From: Streptomyces mobaraensis
GTDB lineage: Bacteria > Actinomycetota > Actinomycetes > Streptomycetales > Streptomycetaceae
DNA length: 64,000 nucleotides
Direction: 5' to 3'
NCBI RefSeq assembly: GCF_020099395.1
Contig: NZ_CP083590.1
Span: forward strand, 2,666,001 to 2,730,000
The position numbers and the translations under genes are program-made. This document shows positions 25,150 to 34,247 of the stretch, in pieces (position 1 is the stretch's first letter; every line of letters starts with the position of its first letter). The notes under the pieces are model-generated. The model did not search any database, was not told the DNA's origin, and saw only the letters and a list, made by a program, of their open reading frames with translations.

Positions 25150-26214
25150 TCAGCGCAGTTTGGGGTCGAGGGCGTCGCGCACCGCGTCGCCGAGCATGAT
25201 GAACGCGAGCACCGTCACGCTGAGGAACCCGGCCGGCCAGAGCAGCATGTGGGGGGCGTTGCGGATCTGGTTGGAGGCGTTGGAGATGTCGATCCCCCAG
25301 GAGACGGTGGGCGGTTTGAGGCCGACGCCGATGAACGACAGGGTGGCCTCCAGGGCGATGTAGGTGCCGAGGGCGATGGTGGCGACGACGATGACGGGGG
25401 CCACCGCGTTGGGCGCGATGTGCCGCAGCAGCAACCTGCGGTCGCCGGCGCCGAGGGCGCGGGCGGCGTGGACGTAGTCGTGCTGCTTGGCGGCGACGAC
25501 GGCGCCGCGCGCGATCCGGGAGATCTGCGGCCAGCCCAGCAGCACGATGAAGCCGACCACCGGCCAGACGGAACCGCCGGTGACGACGGAGAGGAAGACG
25601 AGGCCGCCGAGGATGATGGGGATGCCGAAGAAGACGTCGGCGAGCCGCGAGAGCAGCGCGTCCCACCAGCCCCCGTAGTACCCGGCGAGCCCGCCGAGGA
25701 CGCTGCCGAGCAGCGCGGACCCGGCGGTGGCGCAGACGCCGACGGTGATGGAGGCGCGGGCGCCGTGGATGGTGCGGGTGAAGACGTCGCAGCCCTGGGC
25801 GTCGAAGCCGAAGGGGTGGCCGGGCTGCGACCCCTCCTGGGACTTGGCGAGGTCGCACTGGAGAGGGTTGCCGCCCGCGACCAGTCCCGGCCAGACGGCG
25901 ATCAGCAGCAGGAAGGCGATGACCAGCGCGGAGAGCAGGAAGACGGGGTTGCGGCGCAGATCGTGCCAGGCGTCCGACCACAGGCTGCGCGTCTTCTCGG
26001 TGGCGCGCGGGGCCGGTTCGGACGGGGGCTTCCCCGCCGGCCGTTCCAGGGTCTCCGCCTCGCGGGAGGCCAGCCGCGCGGCGCCGCCGTCGCCGGGACT
26101 GACGGGACCGGCGGGGATCACCGGGCCGACGGGACCGCCGAGGCCACCGGGGCCGCCGAGGCCGCCAGGGGCCGCTCCCTCCGGGGTCTGCGGCGGGTAC
26201 GGGGGCTCAGACAT
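25150..26214 (-). CDS. Oligopeptide ABC transporter permease (DppC type), operon 2
   Basis: A 354-aa permease with a long cytosolic N-terminal tail of Gly/Pro repeats (GGLGGPGGLGGPVGPVIPAG), then the first helix (VFLLSALVIAFLLLIAVWPG) and the usual core. The coupling loop is seen in HDYVHAARALGAGDRRLLLRH. It overlaps the DppB-type gene upstream by 8 nt. The Gly/Pro tail is absent from the operon 3 paralogue, which has a different, Ala/Thr-rich tail. Confidence 0.92.
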   Translation of the reverse strand: MSEPPYPPQTPEGAAPGGLGGPGGLGGPVGPVIPAGPVSPGDGGAARLASREAETLERPAGKPPSEPAPRATEKTRSLWSDAWHDLRRNPVFLLSALVIAFLLLIAVWPGLVAGGNPLQCDLAKSQEGSQPGHPFGFDAQGCDVFTRTIHGARASITVGVCATAGSALLGSVLGGLAGYYGGWWDALLSRLADVFFGIPIILGGLVFLSVVTGGSVWPVVGFIVLLGWPQISRIARGAVVAAKQHDYVHAARALGAGDRRLLLRHIAPNAVAPVIVVATIALGTYIALEATLSFIGVGLKPPTVSWGIDISNASNQIRNAPHMLLWPAGFLSVTVLAFIMLGDAVRDALDPKLR

Positions 26215-27130
26215 GGCGGATCCTCGGGTCGAGCACGGCGTAGAGGAGGTCGACGATCAGGTTGGCGAGGAGGAAGACGAGGACCAACACGGTCACGAAG
26301 CCGACCACGGTGGGCGAGTTCTGCCGGAGGATGCCCTGGTAGAGCTGGTAGCCGACGCCGTGGATGTTGAAGATCCGCTCGGTGACGATGGCGCCGCCCA
26401 TCAGCGCGCCGACGTCCGCGCCGATGAAGGTGATCACGGGGATCAGCGAGTTGCGCAGCAGGTGCCGGACGACGATGCGGTGGCGCGGGAGGCCCTTGGC
26501 GACGGCGGTGCGGATGTAGTCGGCGCGGGCGTTCTCGGCGAGCGAGGTGCGGGTCAGCCGGGTGACGTAGGCGAGCGACACCAGGCCCAGGACGGCGCCG
26601 GGCAGCAGCAGTTCGGCGAAGGTCGCCCCGGGCGAGACGGACGGGGAGACGACCGCCCACTTCACTCCGAAGAGGTACTGGAGGAGGTAGCCGCTGACGA
26701 AGGTGGGGACGGAGACGACGATCAGGGTCACCATCAGCACGGAGGTGTCGGCCGGCCGGCCGCGCCGCAGCCCGCTGACGACGCCGAGGGCGATGCCGAC
26801 GACGACCTCGAAGGCGACGGCGACGATCGTCAGCCGCAGCGTCACCGGGAAGGCGTCCCCCATCAGCTCCAGCACGGGCTGCCCGGTGAAGGCGGTGCCG
26901 AAGTCCCCGGTGAGGATCTGGCCCATGTAGTGCAGGTACTGCTTCCACAGCGGCTGGTCGAGGTAGAGCTCGGCGCGGATGCGGGCGGCGACGGCCGGGT
27001 CGGGCGCCTTGTCGCCGAACAGGGCGGCGACGGGGTCGCCGAGGGCGTAGACCATGAAGAAGATGAGGAACGTGCTGCCGATGAACACCGGGATCATCTG
27101 GAGCAGCCGGCGGATCACGTACCGTCCCAT
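26207..27130 (-). CDS. Oligopeptide ABC transporter permease (DppB type), operon 2
   Basis: The 307-aa permease starts MGRYVIRRLLQMIPVFIGS, nearly identical to the operon 3 copy's start. It has a periplasm-side loop after helix 1 (LFGDKAPDPAVAARIRAEL), five more helices and the coupling loop ADYIRTAVAKGLPRHRIVVR. It follows the binding protein gene by 34 bp, with no large hairpin in between, unlike operon 3. Confidence 0.93.
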   Translation of the reverse strand: MGRYVIRRLLQMIPVFIGSTFLIFFMVYALGDPVAALFGDKAPDPAVAARIRAELYLDQPLWKQYLHYMGQILTGDFGTAFTGQPVLELMGDAFPVTLRLTIVAVAFEVVVGIALGVVSGLRRGRPADTSVLMVTLIVVSVPTFVSGYLLQYLFGVKWAVVSPSVSPGATFAELLLPGAVLGLVSLAYVTRLTRTSLAENARADYIRTAVAKGLPRHRIVVRHLLRNSLIPVITFIGADVGALMGGAIVTERIFNIHGVGYQLYQGILRQNSPTVVGFVTVLVLVFLLANLIVDLLYAVLDPRIRHV

Positions 27131-27164
27131 GGGACCCCTCCTCGTGGTGCGGTGGAGACGGGGA

Positions 27165-28793
27165 TCACTTGGCCTTGATCCGCTCGTACACGGGCACGCT
27201 GAACTGGTTGAGCGTCACGTCGGAGATCTCGGCGGTGTAGCCGGCGTTCCCGTTCTGGTACCAGAGCGGGATCGCCGGCATCAGCTCGGTGAGGACCCGC
27301 TCGGCGTCCTGGAACTTGGCGACCGCCCTTCCGGTGTCGGACTCGGCGTTGGCCTCGTCGACGAGCCGGTCGAAGCGGGCGTCGCTGAACTTGCCGTAGT
27401 TGGACGAGGCGTCGGTGTAGTAGGTGGGCTGGAGGAAGTTCTGGATCAGCGGATAGTCCATCTGCCAGCCGGAGCGGAACAGGCCGGTCATCCGCTGCTG
27501 GGTGATCTTGTTGCGGAAGTCGGCGAAGGTGCCGACGGGGTTGACGGTGCACGCCCGGTCGTCGCCGAGGGCGTTGTTGACGCTGTTGCACACGGCGTCC
27601 ATCCACACCCGGTGGGACCCGCTGTCGACGTTGGAGGTGAGGGTGACCCGCCCGCCGGGCAGCCCGCCGCCCTCCCGGATCAACTGCTTGGCGCGGCCCG
27701 GGTCGTAGGTGCAGACCTCTCCGCACAGCCCGGCCTTGTAGCCGCCCTTGTCGCCGAGCACGGGTGAGGTCCAGTCGCCCGCCGGCGTCCGGGTGCCGCG
27801 GTAGATGCGCCGGGTGATCTGCTCCCGGTCGATCGCCATGGACAGCCCCCGCCGGACCTTCTCCATCCCGGCCTTCGTCCACCGCTCGTCGTACAGCGGG
27901 AAGACGAGCGTCTGCAGGATGCCGGCCGGCTGGTTGATGTAGCGGTCGCCGAGGTCCTTCCGGACGTTTCTCAGCTGGGTGCTGGGAATGTCGTCGACGA
28001 GGTCGATGTTCCCGGCCTGGAGGTCGGTGTACGCGGTGTTGTTGTCGGTGTAGACGCGGAGTTCCACGCCGGTGTTCGCCGCCTTGTCCGGGCCCGGATA
28101 GCCGTCCCATCTGCTGAGCCGCATGACGGACCCCCGGGTGTACGCGTCGATCGCGTACGGCCCGTTCCCGACGGGTTTCCGCAGCCACCCGGCGTGGTCC
28201 TCGAAGAAGGCCCGGGGGAGCGGGGCGAAGGCCGGGTAGCCGAGGGTGTCCGGCCAGGTGGAGAACTTGGTGCGGAGCTTGACGGTGAAGGTCCGGGGGT
28301 CTTTTACGGCGAGCCCGGAAAGAGTCTTGGCGGTCGCCTCACCCCGCGCGGGATGCACTTTCTCATAACCGTCGACGTACGCGAAGAAAGCGGCGTTCTT
28401 CTGCCGGTTGTCCACCAGTGCCGCGTAATTCCACGCGTCCACGAAGGACTGCGCGGTGATTTTCTCCCCATTGCTGAACGTCCAGCCGTCCTTGAGGTGG
28501 ACGGTGAAGTTCTGGGCGTCGTCCGACTCGATCTTCTCGGCCAGCATGTTCTCGGCGGCGCCGGTCCCCGGGTCGTACCGCTTGAGCCCCCGGAAGATCA
28601 GGTCCAGTACCTTCCCGCCCTGCACCTCGTTGGTGTTGGCCGGCTCCAGCGCGTTCTGCGGATCCCCCCACGACGCCCGCACCACCCCCACCGTCCGCTC
28701 GTCCACCCCGCCCCCACACCCGGCGGCGGCCACCACGACGAGCCCGACGACACACAGGGCCATTCCGGCCCGGGTGCGTACGCCTCCTCGCAT
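27165..28793 (-). CDS. Oligopeptide-binding lipoprotein (SBP family 5), operon 2
   Basis: The 542-aa protein starts at ATG 28793, preceded by GAGGAGG on the minus strand. The signal peptide is MRGGVRTRAGMALCVVGLVV with lipobox AAAGC. The mature domain includes ALEPANTNEVQGGKVLDLIF, WTFSNGEKITAQSFVDAWN and YFLPTYY-type C-terminal text (NFLQPTYYTDASSNYG). It is exactly as long as the operon 3 binding protein and shares its motif order, so the two are paralogues with probably different peptide preferences. The gene is divergent from the lanthipeptide precursor, with a 584-bp region between them. Confidence 0.92.
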   Translation of the reverse strand: MRGGVRTRAGMALCVVGLVVVAAAGCGGGVDERTVGVVRASWGDPQNALEPANTNEVQGGKVLDLIFRGLKRYDPGTGAAENMLAEKIESDDAQNFTVHLKDGWTFSNGEKITAQSFVDAWNYAALVDNRQKNAAFFAYVDGYEKVHPARGEATAKTLSGLAVKDPRTFTVKLRTKFSTWPDTLGYPAFAPLPRAFFEDHAGWLRKPVGNGPYAIDAYTRGSVMRLSRWDGYPGPDKAANTGVELRVYTDNNTAYTDLQAGNIDLVDDIPSTQLRNVRKDLGDRYINQPAGILQTLVFPLYDERWTKAGMEKVRRGLSMAIDREQITRRIYRGTRTPAGDWTSPVLGDKGGYKAGLCGEVCTYDPGRAKQLIREGGGLPGGRVTLTSNVDSGSHRVWMDAVCNSVNNALGDDRACTVNPVGTFADFRNKITQQRMTGLFRSGWQMDYPLIQNFLQPTYYTDASSNYGKFSDARFDRLVDEANAESDTGRAVAKFQDAERVLTELMPAIPLWYQNGNAGYTAEISDVTLNQFSVPVYERIKAK

Positions 28794-29377
28794 GGATGCC
28801 TCCTCGGGGCCGGGAGCCAGGCCGGGTCGGGCCGGGGAACGGACTACGGCGGGGACGCCGACGCAGGGACAAATATCACCAATCGGATCACTCAGTGCAC
28901 TCCCACAGGCGCTGAACGTGCGCCTCGGCGGCGAGAAACCGCCCGGATGCGGGATCGGCGGCGCCGACGGGAGCGGGCGGGGTGTGCCGGGACACGCCGA
29001 CGGGGCGGAGGAACCGCCGACGCCCCCGCACGCCGGAATGCCACCCGAAAAACGCCCGCCACGGAGAGCGTGGCAGTAACTTGACACACTCTTTCCGGGA
29101 CCCGGATGTTCCGGTTCTGCTTTCCGCTTCTTTACCGACCTACAGCCCTTGCGTCATAACCCTGCGCACCCCGCCGGCAGCTTTGCGTGGCGCATCGCAC
29201 GGGACATCGCACGCGAATACCCGACGGCCACGACAAGGCGGACACCGGTTTCCGGAAATGATTACCGACGATCCCTTGATCACCACTATTACCCCCGCCT
29301 AAGGTCACCGGCAGTTCGTCGAACTCACATTTCGACTCGCGGGGCCTCGGCCACGCGACGACAGTCAGGAGATTTCT
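28794..29377. promoter_or_regulatory. Divergent control region between Opp operon 2 and the lanthipeptide cluster
   Basis: 584 bp without a supported gene. It becomes AT-richer towards lanA. Seen in it: a perfect TTGACA at 29081-29086 (plus strand) with only a weak -10 (GATGTT, 18 bp on), a GCCACG/CGTGGC hairpin just before it, and a better-spaced promoter candidate at 29276-29305. I found no second precursor gene and no clear operator. Confidence 0.5.
29276..29305 (+). promoter_or_regulatory. Promoter candidate for lanA
   Basis: TTGATC (29276-29281) and TAAGGT (29300-29305) with an 18-bp spacer lie 72 bp ahead of the lanA ATG. This would give a leader of about 66 nt. The elements fit a housekeeping (HrdB-type) promoter reasonably well. 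Confidence 0.5.
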
Positions 29378-29548
29378 ATGCCGAACATGGACTCCATCGA
29401 CGCCGCCCAGGATTACCTGGACGTCACCGACCTCGACTTCGATGTCAACGTCCCGGAGACGGACTTCACCGTCACCCGGTACGCCACCAGCACCAGCACC
29501 TGCAACAGCTGGGGCGGTCACTTCAGCCGCTGCTGGAACTGCAACTGA
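29378..29548 (+). CDS. lanA: Class I lanthipeptide precursor peptide
   Basis: A 56-residue peptide starting at ATG 29378 behind CAGGAG. The leader (residues 1 to about 29) is strongly acidic, with eight Asp, one Glu and no Lys or Arg, and holds FDVN, which resembles the FxLx recognition box of class I leaders. The probable core, from about T31, reads TVTRYATSTSTC then NSWGGHFSRCWNCN. It has nine Ser/Thr that can be dehydrated and three Cys (42, 52, 55) for up to three (methyl)lanthionine rings. Aromatic residues Y35, W45, H48, F49 and W53 are possible P450 targets. The core has no Pro-Gly-Cys lipid II ring as in nisin or planosporicin. LanB follows 87 bp later. Confidence 0.88.
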   Translation: MPNMDSIDAAQDYLDVTDLDFDVNVPETDFTVTRYATSTSTCNSWGGHFSRCWNCN

Positions 29549-29635
29549 CGACCGGCTCCCACCGGCACCGGGGGCGGCTTCGGCCGCCCCCGGCTCGCGT
29601 CCGGCCGCAGTCGACCGCACACAAGGGGGCATGGC

Positions 29636-32600
29636 TTGCCGTACGACCACTACGAAACCGCCGGGCCGCTGTTCGTCCGCATGGCCGGCGCACCCCGCAC
29701 CCGGTACCTCCCCACCGGGGAGACGGACCCGCGGGCGCACATCCGCCGGCTCGCCTCCGACCCGCTGCTGCGCGAGGCGGTACGCGTCGCCAGCGGCAGC
29801 CTCGCCGACACCCTCGACCGGCTGGAAGCCGGAGAGCGGCTGAGCCCCAAGAACCTCACCCGCACCGCGTTGTCCCTCACCCGGTACGCGTTGCGCCACA
29901 GTGGCCGCCCCACCCCGTTCGGCCTCTTCGCCGGGGTGGCCGTCGCCCGGACGGGCCCCGCGCGGGCGGAGATCACCGGACCGGGCCGGAAGTCCGTCCG
30001 GGTCGACGGCACCTGGCTGGAGGGGCGCGTCAGGCAGTGGCTGACGGTCCCGGAGGTCCGGCACCGGATCTCCGTGGCCGTCAACGACCTCTGCCGGGTC
30101 CGCGGTGACCGCCTGCTGCTTCCGGCCGGGCGGGGCGAGACCTCCGTACGCCGCAACGCCCTGGTCGACTGGGCCTGCGAGACCGCCGCCGCCCCGGTCC
30201 CGTACGGCGAACTGATCGCGAAGGCGGTCGCGGCGTTCCCCGAGGTGCCGGCCGAGCGTGTCGACGGCGCCCTGGCCCGACTGCTGCGGCACGGCTTCCT
30301 GCTGGGCTCGCTGGGCGAGCCCGACGCCGACGGCCGGATCCTCGACCGGGTCGAGGAGGCCGTGGCCGGACTGCCGGACGCCGTCGCCGAACTGCGCGGC
30401 GCCCGGGCCGCCCTCGCGGCGTACGAACGGACGGACCCGGGCGCCGGGGAGACGGTGTGGCGGACCGCCGTGGCCGCCCTCTCCCCCGACCGCCCGGCAG
30501 GCACCCCGCCCGTCCAGGTCGACCTGGGCGCGGTCGCCGACGTCCGCCTGCCCGAGGCCGTCGCCGAGGAGGTCCGTCGGTACGCCTCCATGATGTGGAC
30601 GCTCTCACCCCGTTGGGCGGCCCTGCCGCATCTGCGGGACTACCAGGACGCGTTCGTCGACCGCTACGGCGCGACCGGCCTGGTCCCGCTCGGCGAGCTG
30701 ACGGACCCGCACCGCGGCCTCGGCCTGCCCGCCGTCTACCGCGACCCCGACGCCGCGCCGCCTCCGCACGACCCCCGCGACGACACCGCCCGCCGGCGCC
30801 GCCTGCTGCTCGCCGAGCTGGTGCAGGAGGCCATGTCCGCACACGACGGCGAACTCCGGCTCGACCCCGACGTCCTGGCCCTGCCGGCGCGGGACGAACC
30901 GTCGGAGGCGGAGCGGCGGACCGCACCGCCGCAGTCGCTGGACCTCTGCTTCCAACTGCTCGCCGACGACCTCCAGGCCCTGGACCGGGGCGAGTTCCGG
31001 CTGATCGCGGGCCCGCACACGGGTTCGTGGACCGCGGGCGCCACCGTCGCCCGGTTCGCCGGCGTCACTGGTGCCACCGAGGACCTGGCCCGGGTGCTCG
31101 GCCGGCTCGACGACGGCCGGGCCCTGCCCGCCCAGGTCGTCTTCCGCCCGCACGACCCGCGCGCGCTCAACCCGATGCGCGTCCCCGCGCTCGTGCCGCA
31201 CCGCATCCCGGTCGGGGTGTACGCCGATCCCGCCCTGCCGGGCCACCTCGACTGGCGCCGGCTGCTCGTGGGCGTCGACGCCTCGGGGCTGCGGCTGACG
31301 GACCCCGCGACCGGCCGGACGGTCCTGCCGGTCGTCCCCCACATGGTCAACCCGCACAAACTGGCGCCCGGCCCGGCCCGGTTGCTGATCGACATCGGGC
31401 ACGGCCGGGGACGGCCGTGGACCGGCTGGGACTGGTACGGGCTGGAGGACCTGCCCGCCCTCCCCCGGGTGACCTTCGGCAGGGTCACCCTCTGCCCGCG
31501 CCGCTGGAAGCCGGACCGGCACCTGCGCGCGGCGGCGGCCGACCCCGACCGCTGGGACGCCGCGGTGGCCGCCTGGCGGGACCGCCACGGGATACCGCGC
31601 CACGTCCAGCTGGTCCTCGACGACCGGGGCTACGGTCTCGATCTCGACGACCCCTGGCACCGCACGGTGCTGCGGCACGAGGTCCGCGCCGCCGTCCCCT
31701 TCCTCGTCACCGAGGACCCGTCGGCCGACGGCACCGGACTGGGCTGGGCCCACGGGCACCGGACCGAGGTGGTGGTCCCGCTGGTCCACCGCCCCGAGCC
31801 CGCCGGGCCGGCACCCGGCACCGGGCCGGCACCCGCCGCCGCGCCCCGGACCGTCGCGCCGTCCCCCCGCGCCGGACGGCACCTACCCGGCGAGGACTGG
31901 CTCTACGCCAAGCTGTACGCCGCGGAGGACGCCCACGCCGAACTCCTCGGCCGGTGGCTGCCCCGCCTCGTGCGGGAGGCCGGCGAGGACGCCGACCGGT
32001 GGTTCTTCCTCCGGTACCGGGACCCGGACCCGCACCTGCGGCTCCGCTTCCACGGCGACCCCGGGCCGCTGCACGGCCGCCTCCTGCCCGTGCTCGCCCG
32101 GCACGCGCGGTCCTGGCAGGACGCCGGGCTGCTCCGCCGGCTGGTCCTGGACACCTACGAGCCGGAGACAGGCCGCTACGGCGGTCCCGACGCGCTGCCG
32201 CACGCCGAACGCCTCTTCCATCTCGACAGCCGCTCGGTCCTCGACCAGCTCGCCCTGCGCGCCCGGGGCGGCCCCCGACCGCCGGACGAGGTCCTGGCCG
32301 CCGCCAACCACGCCGCCCTGCTGGAATCACTGGGCGACTGGGACTGGTGCGCCTGGGTCGACGCCGTCTTCTCGAAAGGCGCGGAGCACAGCGCGTTCCA
32401 GCGGCACCGCGCGGCGGCCAGGGAAGCCGTCCTGCCGGGCCGGGCGGCCACCGGCCTCGCCACCCTCCTGGGCGCGCCCCACCTGGCGGAACTGTGGGCC
32501 GGTGCCCCGGCGGGCCGGGCCTACGGGCCGCTGGTGGTGCCGCACGACACCGCCGCCCTCCTCGGTCTGCTCCACATGCAGCACAACCGGCTGTTCGGCA

Positions 32601-32713
32601 TCGACCGGGACGGCGAGGAGCGGGGGTACGCCGTCCTCCGCGGCATCGCACGCGAGCACCTCGGGCGCCGCCGCCACACCGGCACCGGCACGAGCCCCCG
32701 AAAGGACGTCTGA
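29636..32713 (+). CDS. lanB: Class I lanthipeptide dehydratase LanB (full length)
   Basis: The 1025-aa enzyme uses glutamyl-tRNA to glutamylate Ser/Thr of the precursor and then eliminates glutamate. The N-terminal glutamylation domain starts YETAGPLFVRMAG and includes LTRYALRHSGRPTPFGLFAG, a family hallmark. The C-terminal elimination (SpaB_C) domain begins near EDWLYAKLYAAEDAHAELL and includes WFFLRYRDPDPHLRLRFHG. Both halves are on one chain, unlike the split enzymes of thiopeptide clusters. I take TTG 29636 as the start because AAGGGGG precedes it and the N-terminus fits the family. The nearby ATG at 29631 is out of frame. LanC begins one base after the stop. Confidence 0.92.
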   Translation: MPYDHYETAGPLFVRMAGAPRTRYLPTGETDPRAHIRRLASDPLLREAVRVASGSLADTLDRLEAGERLSPKNLTRTALSLTRYALRHSGRPTPFGLFAGVAVARTGPARAEITGPGRKSVRVDGTWLEGRVRQWLTVPEVRHRISVAVNDLCRVRGDRLLLPAGRGETSVRRNALVDWACETAAAPVPYGELIAKAVAAFPEVPAERVDGALARLLRHGFLLGSLGEPDADGRILDRVEEAVAGLPDAVAELRGARAALAAYERTDPGAGETVWRTAVAALSPDRPAGTPPVQVDLGAVADVRLPEAVAEEVRRYASMMWTLSPRWAALPHLRDYQDAFVDRYGATGLVPLGELTDPHRGLGLPAVYRDPDAAPPPHDPRDDTARRRRLLLAELVQEAMSAHDGELRLDPDVLALPARDEPSEAERRTAPPQSLDLCFQLLADDLQALDRGEFRLIAGPHTGSWTAGATVARFAGVTGATEDLARVLGRLDDGRALPAQVVFRPHDPRALNPMRVPALVPHRIPVGVYADPALPGHLDWRRLLVGVDASGLRLTDPATGRTVLPVVPHMVNPHKLAPGPARLLIDIGHGRGRPWTGWDWYGLEDLPALPRVTFGRVTLCPRRWKPDRHLRAAAADPDRWDAAVAAWRDRHGIPRHVQLVLDDRGYGLDLDDPWHRTVLRHEVRAAVPFLVTEDPSADGTGLGWAHGHRTEVVVPLVHRPEPAGPAPGTGPAPAAAPRTVAPSPRAGRHLPGEDWLYAKLYAAEDAHAELLGRWLPRLVREAGEDADRWFFLRYRDPDPHLRLRFHGDPGPLHGRLLPVLARHARSWQDAGLLRRLVLDTYEPETGRYGGPDALPHAERLFHLDSRSVLDQLALRARGGPRPPDEVLAAANHAALLESLGDWDWCAWVDAVFSKGAEHSAFQRHRAAAREAVLPGRAATGLATLLGAPHLAELWAGAPAGRAYGPLVVPHDTAALLGLLHMQHNRLFGIDRDGEERGYAVLRGIAREHLGRRRHTGTGTSPRKDV

Positions 32714-32714
32714 C

Positions 32715-34037
32715 GTGCGGGCACCACGCCATGCCGACGAGGCCCGTGCCGTGGCCGCGCGGGTGCTCGGCCGGCTCGCCGAGCCGGAGGCCGTCGAGGC
32801 CGGGACGGGCTATCCGGACCTTCCGGCCGGTCCGGGCACGGAAGCCGACGGCCTCTGGGTCCCCCTGTCCCTGGCCAACGGGTTCCCCGCCGTCTCGCTC
32901 GCCTTCAGCGGCGCCACCGAGCGCCACCCCTCGCACGTCACACACGCCCACGCCCACCTGCGGCGGTCGCTGACGGCGGTGGCCTCCGGGAACAACCCGC
33001 CCGGCGGCCTCTACGCCACCACGAGCGCCGCGGCCTACGCCCTGCTGATCGCCCACCGCGCCACCGGCGGCTACCGCGACGCGCTCGCCCGGCTGGACGT
33101 CTACCACCGCGAGCTCGTCCGGCGGGCGCTGCCCCGCGTACCGTCCGAACCCGTCGCCTCCAACGCCGAGTTCGAGCTGATCCGCGGCATGAGCGGCGTG
33201 GGCCGGCACCTCCTCGCCCGGGGCGGGAGCGCCAAGGAGGAGACCCGCGCGGTGCTGGAGTACCTCACCTCCATGGCGCTGGGCGGGATCACCCGGCGGG
33301 GGCACACGGTCCCGCACTGGTGGGCGCGGGCCGCGCCCAGAGCGGGCCAGGAGGCGGAGCTCCCGGACGGCCACCTCAACCTCGGTCTCTCGCACGGCGT
33401 GAGCGGACCGCTCGCCCTGCTGTCGCTAGCCTGGCGGTCCGGCGTGGCCGTCGACGGACAGCGGGAGGCCGTCGAGGCCGTCGTCGGACTGCTGGAGACG
33501 TGGGCCGTTCCCGACGGCGAGGGGCTGCGATGGCCGCCGTACCTCACCCTGGACGACTGGGCCGCCGGACCCGGTGCGCCGACCGCGCCCCCGCAGCGGC
33601 CCTCCTGGTGCTACGGCTCCCCCGGCATCGCGCGCGCCGTCCAGCTCGCCGCCCTCGCCCTCGACCGCCCCGACTGGCACGACCTCGCCCACCGCTCCCT
33701 CCTGCCCCTCCTCTCCCGCCCGGTGGCGGACTGGGGCCTGGAGGACGCCGGCCTCTGCCACGGCACGGGCGGCGCGCTGCACGTCCTGGGGCTGCTGCGG
33801 CAGCACATCGACGACGAGCGTCTCGACGCCGTCGTCGACGAGCTCGCGGCCCTGACCATCGGGCACTTCCGCGAGGAGCACCGCTTCGGCTTCCGCGCCT
33901 CCGTCACGAACGCCCCGGAAGGCGCCGACGTCCCCGGCTTCCTCGACGGCGCCGCCGGCACCGCCCTCGCCCTGGACGCCTACGCGCACGGCGGCCGGGC
34001 GCACGCGGGGTGGGACATGGCGCTGCTGGTCAACTGA
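32715..34037 (+). CDS. lanC: Lanthipeptide cyclase LanC
   Basis: The 440-aa zinc enzyme adds Cys thiols to dehydrated residues to close the thioether rings. The zinc ligands are visible as C299 in WCYGSPGIARA and C348/H349 in LCHGTGGALHVL; the probable catalytic histidine is H227 in LSHGVSGPLALL. Repeated helical toroid segments (LIRGMSGVGRHLLAR) fit the alpha,alpha-barrel. The start is GTG 32715, one base after the LanB stop, with GAAAGGA inside the end of lanB, so the two are co-translated. The C-terminal VPGFLDGAAGTALALDAYA is a typical last repeat. Confidence 0.93.
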   Translation: MRAPRHADEARAVAARVLGRLAEPEAVEAGTGYPDLPAGPGTEADGLWVPLSLANGFPAVSLAFSGATERHPSHVTHAHAHLRRSLTAVASGNNPPGGLYATTSAAAYALLIAHRATGGYRDALARLDVYHRELVRRALPRVPSEPVASNAEFELIRGMSGVGRHLLARGGSAKEETRAVLEYLTSMALGGITRRGHTVPHWWARAAPRAGQEAELPDGHLNLGLSHGVSGPLALLSLAWRSGVAVDGQREAVEAVVGLLETWAVPDGEGLRWPPYLTLDDWAAGPGAPTAPPQRPSWCYGSPGIARAVQLAALALDRPDWHDLAHRSLLPLLSRPVADWGLEDAGLCHGTGGALHVLGLLRQHIDDERLDAVVDELAALTIGHFREEHRFGFRASVTNAPEGADVPGFLDGAAGTALALDAYAHGGRAHAGWDMALLVN

Positions 34038-34085
34038 AGCCCGACGGAAGCGGATTACGGCACAGCGCCCCCGGGCACGGGAAGC

Positions 34086-34114
34086 GGAAATCCGAGGACC
34101 GCCCTCCGATTCCC
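34086..34114. terminator. Imperfect hairpin between lanC and the P450 gene
   Basis: GGAAATCCGAGG pairs with CCTCCGATTCCC (10 of 12 positions) around a 5-nt loop in the 210-bp gap. It could weaken read-through from lanABC into the P450 gene, or mark a separate transcript start for the P450 further down. Confidence 0.4.
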
Positions 34115-34247
34115 TTCCGGCCCCCTTCCGTCCTTTCCCTGTCCCCGGGCCCCGCCCCCTCAGTACGATGCGTCGTCTCGCATTCAATTACCAACCCCGT
34201 CGGTTGCAGCGCAGTTCGGCGGTCGCGGACGACCAGGAGGAACGCGG

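Noticed and set aside
28892..29302. Short open frames in the region between operon 2 and lanA as possible extra precursors or a regulator
   Set aside because: No Shine-Dalgarno at suitable distance, no leader-like acidic segment and no Ser/Thr/Cys core; the text is Arg/Pro-rich noise.
29442..29843. Plus-strand frame containing ATG 29631 as an alternative LanB start
   Set aside because: It is out of frame with LanB and gives Arg/Pro/Ala-rich text; the TTG at 29636 with AAGGGGG upstream gives the conserved LanB N-terminus.
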